This document shows, one piece after another, positions 26,616-34,736 of a stretch of DNA of 64,000 bases (position 1 is its first letter; every line of letters begins with the position of its first letter). Origin of the DNA: CBDFNC01 sp965249895 (lineage in GTDB: Bacteria; Pseudomonadota; Gammaproteobacteria; Enterobacterales; CBDFNC01); the NCBI GenBank assembly GCA_965249895.1, contig CBDFNC010000001.1:558001-622000 (forward strand). The letters run 5' to 3'. The notes under the pieces were generated by a model. It was not told the origin of the DNA, ran no database searches, and worked only from the letters and a program-made list of their open reading frames with translations. The position numbers were made by a program, and so were the translations under genes.

Positions 26616-27053
26616 TTAAATGCCCTGGATCATAAAGTCGATGGCGGCCTGGATCTCGTCATCGGAACAATCCATACAGGTTCCTTTTGGCGGCATAGCG
26701 TTGAAACCAACAAGGGCATGTTCCAGCATCTTAGCTTGACCTTGGGCGATACGAGCAGCCCACTGTTCAGCATTGCCTTTTAATGGCGCACCTGCAGCAC
26801 CTGTACCATGACAAGCCATGCATTTGGTATTGTAGACAGTCTCACCGTCACGAGGGCCAGTTGGTTCTTCGCTGGCAGCAGCGGCTACGTCTGGCAGTTC
26901 GCCATCCAGGTAAACCGAGCCAACCGGTTTAATACGTTCTGCAATGGCTTCTTCTGACATATTTGTAGCCTGAGCTACAGAGATAGTAGCAAACAGCGCC
27001 ACGACCATAATTAGCAGGCGGCGGGCCGCAAACAGTTTCTTAGTTAAACTCAC
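26616..27053 (-). CDS. Cytochrome c5-type monohaem cytochrome c
   Basis: Periplasmic electron carrier of 145 residues. A signal peptide (IMVVALFATISVAQA) is followed by a low-complexity linker and one haem site CMACH. The haem Met is in FNAMPPKG, and the CMDCSDDEI pair of cysteines near the C-terminus is characteristic of the cytochrome c5 (CycB/c5) group, where it forms a disulfide. It is monocistronic and resembles the short c5 proteins of marine gammaproteobacteria that link quinol oxidation to terminal reductases. Confidence 0.93.
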   Translation of the reverse strand: MSLTKKLFAARRLLIMVVALFATISVAQATNMSEEAIAERIKPVGSVYLDGELPDVAAAASEEPTGPRDGETVYNTKCMACHGTGAAGAPLKGNAEQWAARIAQGQAKMLEHALVGFNAMPPKGTCMDCSDDEIQAAIDFMIQGI

Positions 27054-27280
27054 CTTAAACTCCCAAGTATTTCACCGATTTTCGGTCGTTATTATAATTT
27101 TGCTAAATTTGTGGGGGGATTATAACGCCTAGTTAAGCAAGGTTAAATATAAGCTTACAATTTCTATTGGATTGACTCGACTTCATTTAACCAGCTGGAA
27201 TATTTGACTAAAGATTGCGGTCCAGATCGCGTTTATCTTCTTATAGTTGATTGCTGAGTGGTTAATCAATGGAGTGTGGT

Positions 27281-28657
27281 ATGAAAATTATCCATCATGG
27301 TGCGGTAAATGGGGTTACCGGCTCTTGTCATGAGCTTTGTATCGATAATAAAAGTAGTATTTTGGTCGATTGTGGTTTGTTCCAGGGGGATGAAAAGCCA
27401 GTGGGACGGTCAGCCGAAATAGATTTCTCAACGTCCAAGGTAAAAGCACTGGTAGTGACGCATTGCCACCTGGACCATGTGGGGCGCATACCTTATTTGC
27501 TGGCAGCCGGCTTTAACGGGCCTATTTACACCAGCGAGGCTAGCTCTTTACTGCTGCCAATAGTGTTGGAAGATGCCCTAAAATTGGGGTTTACGCGCAA
27601 TACGCGCTTGATCCGGAAGTTTTTGGCTAAATTGGATAGTTTGGTTAAACCGTTGGAATACAAAAAGTGGCAACAGGTTAGCTTAGCCTCGGGTGGTAAT
27701 CTTAAAATTAAACTACAACCTGCCGGTCACATACTTGGTAGCGCTTACGTGGAATGTGATGTGTCAAACGGTAGTGGCTCAACTCGAGTCATTTTTTCCG
27801 GCGATCTTGGCGCCAGCTACACTCCTTTGTTGCCAACTCCCAAATCACCTTATCGGGCGGATATTCTGGTGATTGAGAGCACTTACGGTGATCACCTGCA
27901 TAAACGCAGAAAACATAGGGTTAAACAGCTGGAGAATATTCTGGTTAACTGTGCCCGGGATGGTGGTACTGTGCTTATTCCAGCATTCAGTATTGGCAGA
28001 ACTCAGGAGTTGCTATATGAAATAGAGCAAATTATCTGGCAGCAAAGAGATAACAATGGCCGGGATATCGACTGGACAAATATTGATATTATTCTGGACT
28101 CTCCTTTAGCGGGAAAATATACCCAAGGCTATCAACAGCTGAAAAGCCATTGGGATAACGAGGCGAGGCGAAAAACAAGTCAGGGACGCCATCCTTTATC
28201 CTTCGAGCAGTTGTATGTGGTGGAAGATCATAAAACCCATAAGCAGACAGTGTCTTATTTGAAGAAGTCCGGACGGTTTGCCGTGGTCATAGCGGCCAGT
28301 GGTATGTGCAGTGGGGGACGTATACTCAACTACCTTAAGTCCTTGCTGCCTGACGGGCGAACGGATGTGCTATTCGTCGGTTATCAGGCCAGGGGTACGT
28401 TAGGTAGGAAGTTACAAAGTATTAACAAAGCTGAGTGGGTGACTATCGACAGGGAGGCGGTCCAGGTGAATGCGAATTTGCATACATTATCCGGTTATTC
28501 AGCCCACGCAGATCAAAAAGGTCTATTGACTTTTATCAAGGGGATCCGCCAAAAACCAGCGCAGATCCGTATCGTTCATGGTGATGAGGAGGCAAAACAG
28601 GAGTTAAGAGAAAAGGTACTCGCTCAGCAGCCAGGTGTTGAAGTAGTGATCCCCTAA
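27281..28657 (+). CDS. MBL-fold beta-CASP metallohydrolase (RNA-processing type)
   Basis: Metallo-beta-lactamase-fold protein of 458 residues with a beta-CASP insert and C-terminal RMMBL (RNA specificity) motif. The metal ligands are in THCHLDHVGRIPYL (HxHxDH), PAGHILGSAY and FSGDLGASYTPLL. Beta-CASP motifs include VVIAASGMCSGGRI and the C-terminal LSGYSAHADQ; the last His-containing block completes the site. Related YsH1/CPSF-73-like bacterial proteins are RNases, but those in gammaproteobacteria are uncharacterised. The ATG at 27281 has GGAG six bases upstream and is preferred over an ATG 12 bases earlier. Confidence 0.9.
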   Translation: MKIIHHGAVNGVTGSCHELCIDNKSSILVDCGLFQGDEKPVGRSAEIDFSTSKVKALVVTHCHLDHVGRIPYLLAAGFNGPIYTSEASSLLLPIVLEDALKLGFTRNTRLIRKFLAKLDSLVKPLEYKKWQQVSLASGGNLKIKLQPAGHILGSAYVECDVSNGSGSTRVIFSGDLGASYTPLLPTPKSPYRADILVIESTYGDHLHKRRKHRVKQLENILVNCARDGGTVLIPAFSIGRTQELLYEIEQIIWQQRDNNGRDIDWTNIDIILDSPLAGKYTQGYQQLKSHWDNEARRKTSQGRHPLSFEQLYVVEDHKTHKQTVSYLKKSGRFAVVIAASGMCSGGRILNYLKSLLPDGRTDVLFVGYQARGTLGRKLQSINKAEWVTIDREAVQVNANLHTLSGYSAHADQKGLLTFIKGIRQKPAQIRIVHGDEEAKQELREKVLAQQPGVEVVIP

Positions 28658-28682
28658 AACTTTTGTAAGCATGTCAATCGCT

Positions 28683-28756
28683 TTGGCTTAAGCCGAAAAA
28701 ATCAATATAATGAGTTGGTCAATAATTTTAACGATACATTTAAAAAAGACCAACTC
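28683..28756 (+). promoter_or_regulatory. Putative wecA promoter with a long inverted repeat
   Basis: TTGGCT (28683-28688), a 17-base spacer and TATAAT (28706-28711) form a plausible sigma-70 promoter. The perfect 9-bp inverted repeat GAGTTGGTC (28712-28720) / GACCAACTC (28748-28756) spans the predicted start site and leader and ends 5 bases before the wecA ATG. It could bind a regulator or occlude translation initiation. Confidence 0.5.
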
Positions 28757-28761
28757 TTTCT

Positions 28762-29826
28762 ATGACAACTATCGCTATTCTGCTGGTTACATTTTGCTGT
28801 TCATTTCTGGCTGTGCAGCTTCTCTCCCCTATTGCCAAGCGTATTGGCTTGGTTGATACCCCTGATTATCGCAAGCAGCATAAAGGGTCCATACCTTTAG
28901 TCGGCGGGATAGCCATGCTATGCGGCATCATAGGCGCGCTGTCAATGGATACTGGTGTCGGAGAAAAGTTTACAGTTTATTTGTTCAGCGCTTGTGCCAT
29001 CGTCGCCTTGGGCGTGGCGGATGATAAGTGGAATTTAAGTGTTCGATTTAGAATAGTATGTCAACTTTGTATTGCCGCTTTGATGGTTTGGGGGTCAGAC
29101 ACCTATCTAAGCAATTTTGGCGACATATTGGGTCTTGGCGGTATCGAGTTGGGTTTGTTAAGTTATCCCGTCACCCTGCTGGCGGTGGTAGCTGCCATAA
29201 ATGCATTTAATATGCTTGATGGCATGGATGGTTTGTTGGGCTGTGTGAGCATAGTATCTTTCGCATGCATGTCGATATTGTTCGATTCATCTTCGTCGTT
29301 TGACGGCTACTTTATGATTTTGCCACTAATGATGGTGTTTGCACTCTTGCCTCCCTTATTATTTAACCTGGGTTTTATTGGCAAGAATAAAGTGTTTATG
29401 GGTGATGCGGGCAGCATGCTTATCGGCTTTACCATGATATGGTTTTTAAGTTGGGCGTCACAAAATCCATCCGCTTCGGCTTTTCGGCCGGTGACAGCTC
29501 TCTGGCTGATAGCCGTACCTTTTTTAGATATGATAGGTATAGTATTGCGCAGGTTGAAAAACAGACAGTCACCATTCAAGCCGGATAACTACCATATTCA
29601 CCATTTGTTGCTTAGAGCGGGGTTAAGCCCCAGGCAGACCCTGGTATTTATTACCAGTACTGCTGTCCTGGCTGGTCTGATAGGTACACTCGGCGAGTTA
29701 TATCAGGTCCCTGAAGTCATTATGTTTGTTGGTTTTATTCTATTTTTTGGGCTTTACGTTGTGTTGATAAAGTTGCTCAACCAGCGACATAAGAAATATG
29801 ATCCGTCCAATTTTCAGAAAACATGA
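28762..29826 (+). CDS. wecA: Undecaprenyl-phosphate GlcNAc-1-phosphate transferase, WecA-like
   Basis: Polytopic PNPT-family enzyme of 354 residues that starts lipid-linked O-antigen synthesis by moving GlcNAc-1-phosphate (or a related sugar) to undecaprenyl phosphate. Key motifs: DTPDYRKQHKGSIPLVGG, VADDKWNLSVRFR, NAFNMLDGMDGL, FMGDAGSMLIGF and the HIHHLLLRAG cytoplasmic loop typical of WecA. It is the first gene of the plus-strand polysaccharide locus, followed by rmlD. A weak ribosome site may be compensated or controlled by the inverted repeat upstream. Confidence 0.93.
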   Translation: MTTIAILLVTFCCSFLAVQLLSPIAKRIGLVDTPDYRKQHKGSIPLVGGIAMLCGIIGALSMDTGVGEKFTVYLFSACAIVALGVADDKWNLSVRFRIVCQLCIAALMVWGSDTYLSNFGDILGLGGIELGLLSYPVTLLAVVAAINAFNMLDGMDGLLGCVSIVSFACMSILFDSSSSFDGYFMILPLMMVFALLPPLLFNLGFIGKNKVFMGDAGSMLIGFTMIWFLSWASQNPSASAFRPVTALWLIAVPFLDMIGIVLRRLKNRQSPFKPDNYHIHHLLLRAGLSPRQTLVFITSTAVLAGLIGTLGELYQVPEVIMFVGFILFFGLYVVLIKLLNQRHKKYDPSNFQKT

Positions 29827-29944
29827 GTAGCTCGGGGCTATTGCAGGTTATTGCAGGTTATTGCCATCATTCAATAACATGGCAGAATATTCATTGGCCT
29901 GATTAACCAGAGGCGTTATCAGGCAAAAATAATTGAGGATAATA

Positions 29945-30817
29945 ATGAAAGTACTGGTAACCGGCGCTAAAGGCCAAGTGGGAATTGAACTCTGTCAACG
30001 CATAGAGGCTTTGGGGTGGCAAACTATCGCCGTTGATGTGGCTGAGCTGGATATTTCCGATGAAAAAGCGGTTCATTCGGAGATTACCCGAATAGCACCA
30101 GATTTGGTGATTAATTCAGCTGCTTATACTGCGGTAGATAAGGCGGAGTCCGAACAGGCTATCGCTTACGCGGTTAACAGAGACGGCAGTATCAACCTGG
30201 CAAAGGTAACGGCCGAGCTGAATATCCCTCTGCTTCATATCAGCACCGACTATGTGTTCCCCGGCGATAAAACTGGCGAATATACCGAGTCAGACCCTGT
30301 TGGACCGCAGAGTATATATGGCTTAAGCAAGCTTGAAGGCGATCAGGCGATAGCAGAAATAAACCAAAAATACATTACCCTACGGACAGCCTGGGTATTT
30401 GGCGAGCACGGCAATAATTTTGTAAAAACTATGCTGCGCCTGGCTGAGCGTGATGAATTAGGCGTCGTAGCAGATCAGTTCGGCTCACCTACTTATGCCG
30501 GTGATATTGCAGAAGCTCTGCTGACCATAGCCAAGAAAGTGGAATTAAAGGAAGATGTTAAATGGGGAACTTACCATTTTACCGGCTACCCTTATGTTCA
30601 TTGGGCGGGTTTTGCCGAAGCCATTTTTGCGCAGGCCACGGCTCAAGGTGTAATAGAAAAAGCGCCCAAATTAAATACAATAACGACGGCGGATTACCCA
30701 ACTCCAGCCAAGCGCCCGGCCAACTCCAAGCTCGACTGCTCACTGATAAAAAATACCTTCGGTATTGAACCTAGCGATTGGAACAAAGCCTTAGTTGACC
30801 TTAAACCCTATGTTTAA
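29945..30817 (+). CDS. rmlD: dTDP-4-dehydrorhamnose reductase
   Basis: Last enzyme of dTDP-L-rhamnose synthesis; an NADPH-dependent short-chain dehydrogenase of 290 residues. Motifs: VTGAKGQVGIEL (nucleotide), SAAYTAVDKAE, HISTDYVFPGD, catalytic SIYGLSKLEGD (YxxxK), and RTAWVFGEHGNNFVKTM. The ATG at 29945 has GAGGA six bases upstream; an earlier in-frame TTG lies before that site. A hairpin separates it from rmlA. The short spacer before it has a 10-base tandem (TTGCAGGTTA twice, 29841-29860). Confidence 0.96.
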   Translation: MKVLVTGAKGQVGIELCQRIEALGWQTIAVDVAELDISDEKAVHSEITRIAPDLVINSAAYTAVDKAESEQAIAYAVNRDGSINLAKVTAELNIPLLHISTDYVFPGDKTGEYTESDPVGPQSIYGLSKLEGDQAIAEINQKYITLRTAWVFGEHGNNFVKTMLRLAERDELGVVADQFGSPTYAGDIAEALLTIAKKVELKEDVKWGTYHFTGYPYVHWAGFAEAIFAQATAQGVIEKAPKLNTITTADYPTPAKRPANSKLDCSLIKNTFGIEPSDWNKALVDLKPYV

Positions 30818-30824
30818 TCCGTGA

Positions 30825-30844
30825 GTCGCGCTAAAATACGCGAC
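30825..30844 (+). terminator. Stem-loop between rmlD and rmlA
   Basis: GTCGCG (30825-30830), eight-base loop, CGCGAC (30839-30844), then TTTGCTTT. A six-pair GC stem followed by a broken T-tract: a weak terminator or an attenuator inside the rml operon. Confidence 0.45.
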
Positions 30845-30871
30845 TTTGCTTTAATCTCTTGGGAATAATCA

Positions 30872-31756
30872 ATGAAAGGTATTATTTTAGCTGGTGGTAG
30901 TGGTACCCGTTTGCACCCCGTTACCTTGGCGTCCAACAAACAGCTGTTACCTGTTTACGACAAGCCGATGATTTATTATCCCCTGACGACTCTGATGTTA
31001 GCGGGTATTAAAGAAGTATTAATTATTTCCACGCCACACGACAAACCTATTTATGAAAACCTGTTTGGTACGGGTGAGCAGTGGGGGATAAAGCTTTCCT
31101 ATGCGAAACAACCCACACCAGACGGCTTAGCTCAGGCATTTACCATAGGTGAAAACTTCATTGGTGATGACTCTGTCTGCCTGGTATTGGGGGATAATAT
31201 CTTCTACGGCCACGGCCTTGCCAAGACGCTACAAAATGCGGCCAGTCAGGATTCAGGCGCCACCGTATTTGGTTATTATGTGCAGGATCCGGAGCGTTAT
31301 GGTGTGGTGGAATTTGACAGCCAGGGCAAAGCGCTGAGTATTGAAGAGAAGCCTGAACAGCCAAAGTCGAAATATGCAGTAACCGGCCTTTATTTTTACG
31401 ACAACAAAGTTGTTGAATACGCAAAGCAGATTAAGCCAAGCCATCGTGGTGAGTTAGAAATAACCGACGTCAATAATTTATACCTCAAAGATAAGACCCT
31501 GAGAGTTGAGCGGCTAGGACGTGGTACCGCCTGGTTGGACACGGGCACCCATGACTCCCTGTTAGATGCTGCCAACTTTATTAGGGTGATGGAGAAGCGT
31601 CAGGGTCTAAAAATCGCTTGCCCTGAAGAAGCTGCTTATCGGATGGGGTATATTAATGCCCAACAGCTTGAAGAACTAGCCAGACCACTGGTTAAAAGTG
31701 GTTATGGTAAGTACTTGCTTGCAATTCTGGATGAGCAACAGTTCAACGTGGATTAA
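30872..31756 (+). CDS. rmlA: Glucose-1-phosphate thymidylyltransferase
   Basis: First enzyme of dTDP-sugar synthesis; makes dTDP-glucose from dTTP and glucose-1-phosphate. The protein has 294 residues and all family blocks: nucleotide loop LAGGSGTRLHPVT, KQLLPVYDKPMIYYPL, the LGDNIFYGHG metal site, EKPEQPKSKYAVTGLYFYD, and RGTAWLDTGTHDSLLDA. The product feeds both the rhamnose branch (RmlB, C, D) and the 3-acetamido-3,6-dideoxyhexose branch (RmlB, FdtD, FdtB) in this locus. A family A repeat and a defence-type gene pair follow. Confidence 0.97.
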   Translation: MKGIILAGGSGTRLHPVTLASNKQLLPVYDKPMIYYPLTTLMLAGIKEVLIISTPHDKPIYENLFGTGEQWGIKLSYAKQPTPDGLAQAFTIGENFIGDDSVCLVLGDNIFYGHGLAKTLQNAASQDSGATVFGYYVQDPERYGVVEFDSQGKALSIEEKPEQPKSKYAVTGLYFYDNKVVEYAKQIKPSHRGELEITDVNNLYLKDKTLRVERLGRGTAWLDTGTHDSLLDAANFIRVMEKRQGLKIACPEEAAYRMGYINAQQLEELARPLVKSGYGKYLLAILDEQQFNVD

Positions 31757-31767
31757 TTGCGCTTGTG

Positions 31768-31876
31768 GTAGGAGCAGAACCCATCTCAGGGACGAGATGC
31801 AAAGCGCATGGATGCAGGTTCTGCGAATATAGCGCGCTGTGTTCGCCCTTTTCACTTATAGAGAGGCATCCGCTCC
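31768..31876. repeat. Family A palindromic repeat, left border of the AAA/HNH pair
   Basis: GTAGGAGCAGAACCCATCTC, AGGGACGAGATGCAAAGCGC, CTGCGAATATAGCGCGCTGT, then GAGAGGCATCCGCTCC. It begins 11 bases after the rmlA stop codon. Confidence 0.88.
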
Positions 31877-31971
31877 GGAAGAGTTAGATAGAAAATTTAT
31901 TTTGGCTGTGATTACCCAGAGCCTGGAAAGTAAACTAGCGCCAGATCCATTCATCACCTATCGAGCTATTG

Positions 31972-33264
31972 ATGAGAATTAAGCAGATTAAACTAGAAAA
32001 CTTCCACGGTTGGAAAGATAAGGTAGTGACGTTTTCACCACACTTTAATTTAGTTGTGGGTGATAACGGCAGCGGGAAATCTTCTATCTTAGATGGCTTA
32101 TCTATTGCCATTGGCTCATGGTTACTCGGGATTGGCGGTATTGATAGTCGTCATATTCGCGAGGATGAGATCTACTTAAAACAGATAAGGGCCGGAGGCA
32201 AAGTGAATTTCGAGCCTCAATTTCCTGTTTCTATTGAAGCGACTGGCGAAGTTTTTGGGCAGGAGTTGACATGGCTTCGTGATATTGCAAAGCGAGGTGG
32301 AAAAACTCGCTGGAGCAAGGCTAGGGAGATCAAGGGCCTTGCAGATCGTGCAGAAGAAGAGGTGAGTAAAGGGGAGGCTGTTGAATTACCTTTACTCGCT
32401 TATTACGGTACGGGCAGGCGCTGGCTAGAGCCGAAAGAAACACAAAACCTATTTACTACCCGCCTGGATGGTTACCGCTACAGTATTGATCCCAGAATAA
32501 GCGTTAAAGTACTAACCGAATGGCTAAAGAGTCAGGAATTTGAAGCTTGGCAGGAAGGCGAAAGTAACCCGCTTTATACAGCGGTGACAGATGCAATGAA
32601 AGCCTGCATTGAAGGCTGTGAAGAAATACGTTATTTCGAAAAACTGAAGTTGGTTATTGTAAAACTGGAAGGCGGCGATTTTCTGCCTTTTGAACAACTC
32701 AGCGATGGCCAAAAGACCATGCTGACTATGGTCGGTGACATTGCAATGAAAGCGGCTTTGCTTAACCCTCACCACGGCGCCGAGGCAATAGCCAAGACCC
32801 AGGGTGTTGTACTCATTGATGAAATTGATCTTCATTTACACCCCAAGTGGCAGCGTAGGGTCATTGACGATTTGAGATCTACCTTTAAAAATATTCAGTT
32901 TGTCGCTACTACGCACTCTACATTTATGATCCAATCCATTAGAGACGGAGAGCTGAACAATTTAAATCCAGCCAAATCTCAGGCTGAATATGCTGACAAA
33001 AGTATCGAGGATATTGCGGAAGAGGTGATGGATGTTGAAGTGCCACAACGCAGTCAGCATTATCTAGATATGGAGTGTGCTGCGAAACAATACTTTGGGC
33101 TGTTGGAGCGGGGTAAAAACGCAGATGCTAATGAATTGGCTGAAATAAAAGCTAAATTGGACAGTTTTTCACACCTTTATGATGCGGCTGATCCTGCTTT
33201 TTCTGCATGGCATGCTTTTCTGGAGCGCAAGCGTCTGGCCTCTGGCATAAATGAAAAAAGTTAG
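31972..33264 (+). CDS. ptuA: AAA ATPase of a Septu-like defence pair (PtuA-like)
   Basis: SMC/ABC-type AAA ATPase of 430 residues (COG3950 style). Walker A is VVGDNGSGKSSILDGL, the signature is LSDGQKTMLTMVGD, and Walker B with the D-loop region is VVLIDEIDLHLHPKWQRR, followed by ATTHSTFMIQS. The start is the ATG at 31972 directly after an in-frame TTG. It is followed after 2 bases by an HNH nuclease gene; this pair matches the PtuA-PtuB (Septu) anti-phage architecture, in which the ATPase controls a nuclease that degrades nucleic acid on infection. It sits inside the rml gene set, bordered by family A repeats. Septu assignment is by architecture, not alignment. Confidence 0.82.
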   Translation: MRIKQIKLENFHGWKDKVVTFSPHFNLVVGDNGSGKSSILDGLSIAIGSWLLGIGGIDSRHIREDEIYLKQIRAGGKVNFEPQFPVSIEATGEVFGQELTWLRDIAKRGGKTRWSKAREIKGLADRAEEEVSKGEAVELPLLAYYGTGRRWLEPKETQNLFTTRLDGYRYSIDPRISVKVLTEWLKSQEFEAWQEGESNPLYTAVTDAMKACIEGCEEIRYFEKLKLVIVKLEGGDFLPFEQLSDGQKTMLTMVGDIAMKAALLNPHHGAEAIAKTQGVVLIDEIDLHLHPKWQRRVIDDLRSTFKNIQFVATTHSTFMIQSIRDGELNNLNPAKSQAEYADKSIEDIAEEVMDVEVPQRSQHYLDMECAAKQYFGLLERGKNADANELAEIKAKLDSFSHLYDAADPAFSAWHAFLERKRLASGINEKS

Positions 33265-33266
33265 TC

Positions 33267-33932
33267 ATGAGACCCGTTGACAAAGGTGAGTCACCACGCA
33301 AATATTCTCAATATCAAGACGCCAGGGCCGATTTAATCCGCAGGATAGGTCAATATTGTAGCTATTGTGAGCAAAAAATACCTGCCGGTTTGCACGTAGA
33401 GTACGTTAAACCGAAGGCAAAATACACTGAATTGGAAAAAGAATGGTCGAATTTCCTGCTTGCGTGTGTAAACTGCAACAGCAACAAAGGCGATAGCGAC
33501 GTGGATCTGAATACTTATCTTTGGCCGCAAATCTTCAATCCTATGCTTGGAATTGAATATGATGAGCATGGACGGGTATTGGCGAGGCCAGGTGTCGAGC
33601 CTAAACTCATGGGTCAGGCTGAAAAACTAATTAAGCTGTGTGGGCTGGATAAAACCCCTGCCAATAACAACCGGGCCAGTGACCGGCGTTGGTTGAATCG
33701 GCAGCAGGCTTGGCGGAAAGCGAAGGATGCAAAAAAGGACCTCGGCGAAAGCGATACTCCGGCTATGAGAAGGCGGATTTTATGCGGTGCTGTAGAATGC
33801 GGTTTCTTTTCGGTCTGGTTTAGTGTTTTTGCGGATGATGAGCAGCTAAAGTCGGGATTAATTATTGCTTTTACAGGCACGGCGAAAAATGCGTTTGATA
33901 TACATTCGAATGCAATTCCAAGGCAAACCTGA
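33267..33932 (+). CDS. ptuB: HNH-type endonuclease partner (PtuB-like) with altered catalytic His
   Basis: HNH-fold protein of 221 residues, the expected partner of the upstream ATPase. Zinc cysteines Cys31-x2-Cys34 (YCSYCE) and Cys67-x2-Cys70 (CVNCNSNKGD) are intact, as are Asn71 and Lys74. The usual VEH of this nuclease family reads HVEY here (His43-Val-Glu-Tyr46): the general-base His is replaced by Tyr, codon TAC, one transition from CAC. His43 two positions upstream may or may not compensate. The gene is full length with no frameshift. It could be a weakened nuclease, a catalytically dead sensor, or an altered active site. Confidence 0.82.
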   Translation: MRPVDKGESPRKYSQYQDARADLIRRIGQYCSYCEQKIPAGLHVEYVKPKAKYTELEKEWSNFLLACVNCNSNKGDSDVDLNTYLWPQIFNPMLGIEYDEHGRVLARPGVEPKLMGQAEKLIKLCGLDKTPANNNRASDRRWLNRQQAWRKAKDAKKDLGESDTPAMRRRILCGAVECGFFSVWFSVFADDEQLKSGLIIAFTGTAKNAFDIHSNAIPRQT

Positions 33933-33953
33933 GTAACAGATCAAGATAGAACT

Positions 33954-34055
33954 GTAGGAGGGTTTGTTTGACGAACCTTGCAGGCACTGGCTTCGCCCTT
34001 TTTGCCTATACAGAGGCCGTAACAATTGTAACCCTTATACCCGTTATTTGATGGG
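33954..34055. repeat. Family A repeat (degenerate), right border of the AAA/HNH pair
   Basis: GTAGGAGGGTTTGTTTGACG, CAGGCACTGGCTTCGCCC, TTTTTGCCTATACAGAGGCC, then the conserved trailing block GTAACCCTTATACCCGTTAT. The CACTGGCTTCGCC version of the core is shared with the copy at 35825. Confidence 0.7.
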
Positions 34056-34114
34056 TTCCAAGAGCTATATTGGAATATTAATTTGGTTGCAATTGACCAA
34101 ATAGTGGAAAAAGC

Positions 34115-34663
34115 ATGAAAGTTATAGACACAAAAATCAAAGATATAAAAATTATCGAGCCACAAGTATTTGGTGATGAGCGCGGTTTTTTTATGGAAAC
34201 TTTCCATACAGAGCGCTTTAAATCTGAGGTAGCAGACGTAGAGTTTGTTCAGGATAATCACAGCAAATCCAGACAAGGTATTTTACGTGGTTTGCACTAT
34301 CAAACCGAGCAGGCACAAGGCAAGCTAGTGCGTGTTGTCTCTGGTGAAGTATATGATGTCGCCGTAGATATGCGTGAAGGCTCAGAAACTTTAGGCCAAT
34401 GGGTTGGTGTGTTGTTATCCGCTGAAAACAAACGGCAACTGTGGGTGCCGGCCGGCTTTGCCCATGGCTTTTATGTCACCAGCGAAAGTGCAGAATTCGT
34501 ATATAAATGTTCCGACTATTATCATCCCAGCAGTGAGATTTCGGTCCGTTGGAATGATCCGGCACTAGCTATCGATTGGCCTTTGGTAGCAGGCGAGCAA
34601 CCGGATTTGTCCGCTAAAGATAAAGATGGTCTGCTGTTTGCTGAAGCGCCCAAGTTTTCATAG
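34115..34663 (+). CDS. rmlC: dTDP-4-dehydrorhamnose 3,5-epimerase
   Basis: Cupin-fold epimerase of 182 residues, the third enzyme of dTDP-L-rhamnose synthesis. Family blocks: PQVFGDERGFFMETFH, FVQDNHSKSRQGILRGLHYQ with the catalytic His, DVAVDMREGSETLGQWVGV, and VPAGFAHGFYVTSESAEFVYKCSDYY. It would normally sit next to rmlA; here an AAA/HNH pair and two family A repeats separate them. An MNT-HEPN fusion gene follows 73 bp later. Confidence 0.96.
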   Translation: MKVIDTKIKDIKIIEPQVFGDERGFFMETFHTERFKSEVADVEFVQDNHSKSRQGILRGLHYQTEQAQGKLVRVVSGEVYDVAVDMREGSETLGQWVGVLLSAENKRQLWVPAGFAHGFYVTSESAEFVYKCSDYYHPSSEISVRWNDPALAIDWPLVAGEQPDLSAKDKDGLLFAEAPKFS

Positions 34664-34736
34664 TCACCTGATCTGCCCAGCTGACATAATGGGCTGCTGA
34701 TAATATATAAACAACACATTGGTAAATAGCTGAAAT

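Noticed and set aside
28683..28698. Palindrome GGCTTAAGCC after the beta-CASP gene as a terminator
   Set aside because: It has no loop and no T-tract; it overlaps the better-supported wecA -35 region.
28620..28761. JUMPstart/ops element expected before polysaccharide genes
   Set aside because: No GGCGGTAG-type ops core or JUMPstart match was seen here or before the rml genes.
31972..33932. Retron or Gabija system
   Set aside because: No reverse transcriptase or ncRNA is nearby, and the ATPase lacks a TOPRIM domain and a UvrD-like partner; the HNH partner fits Septu best.
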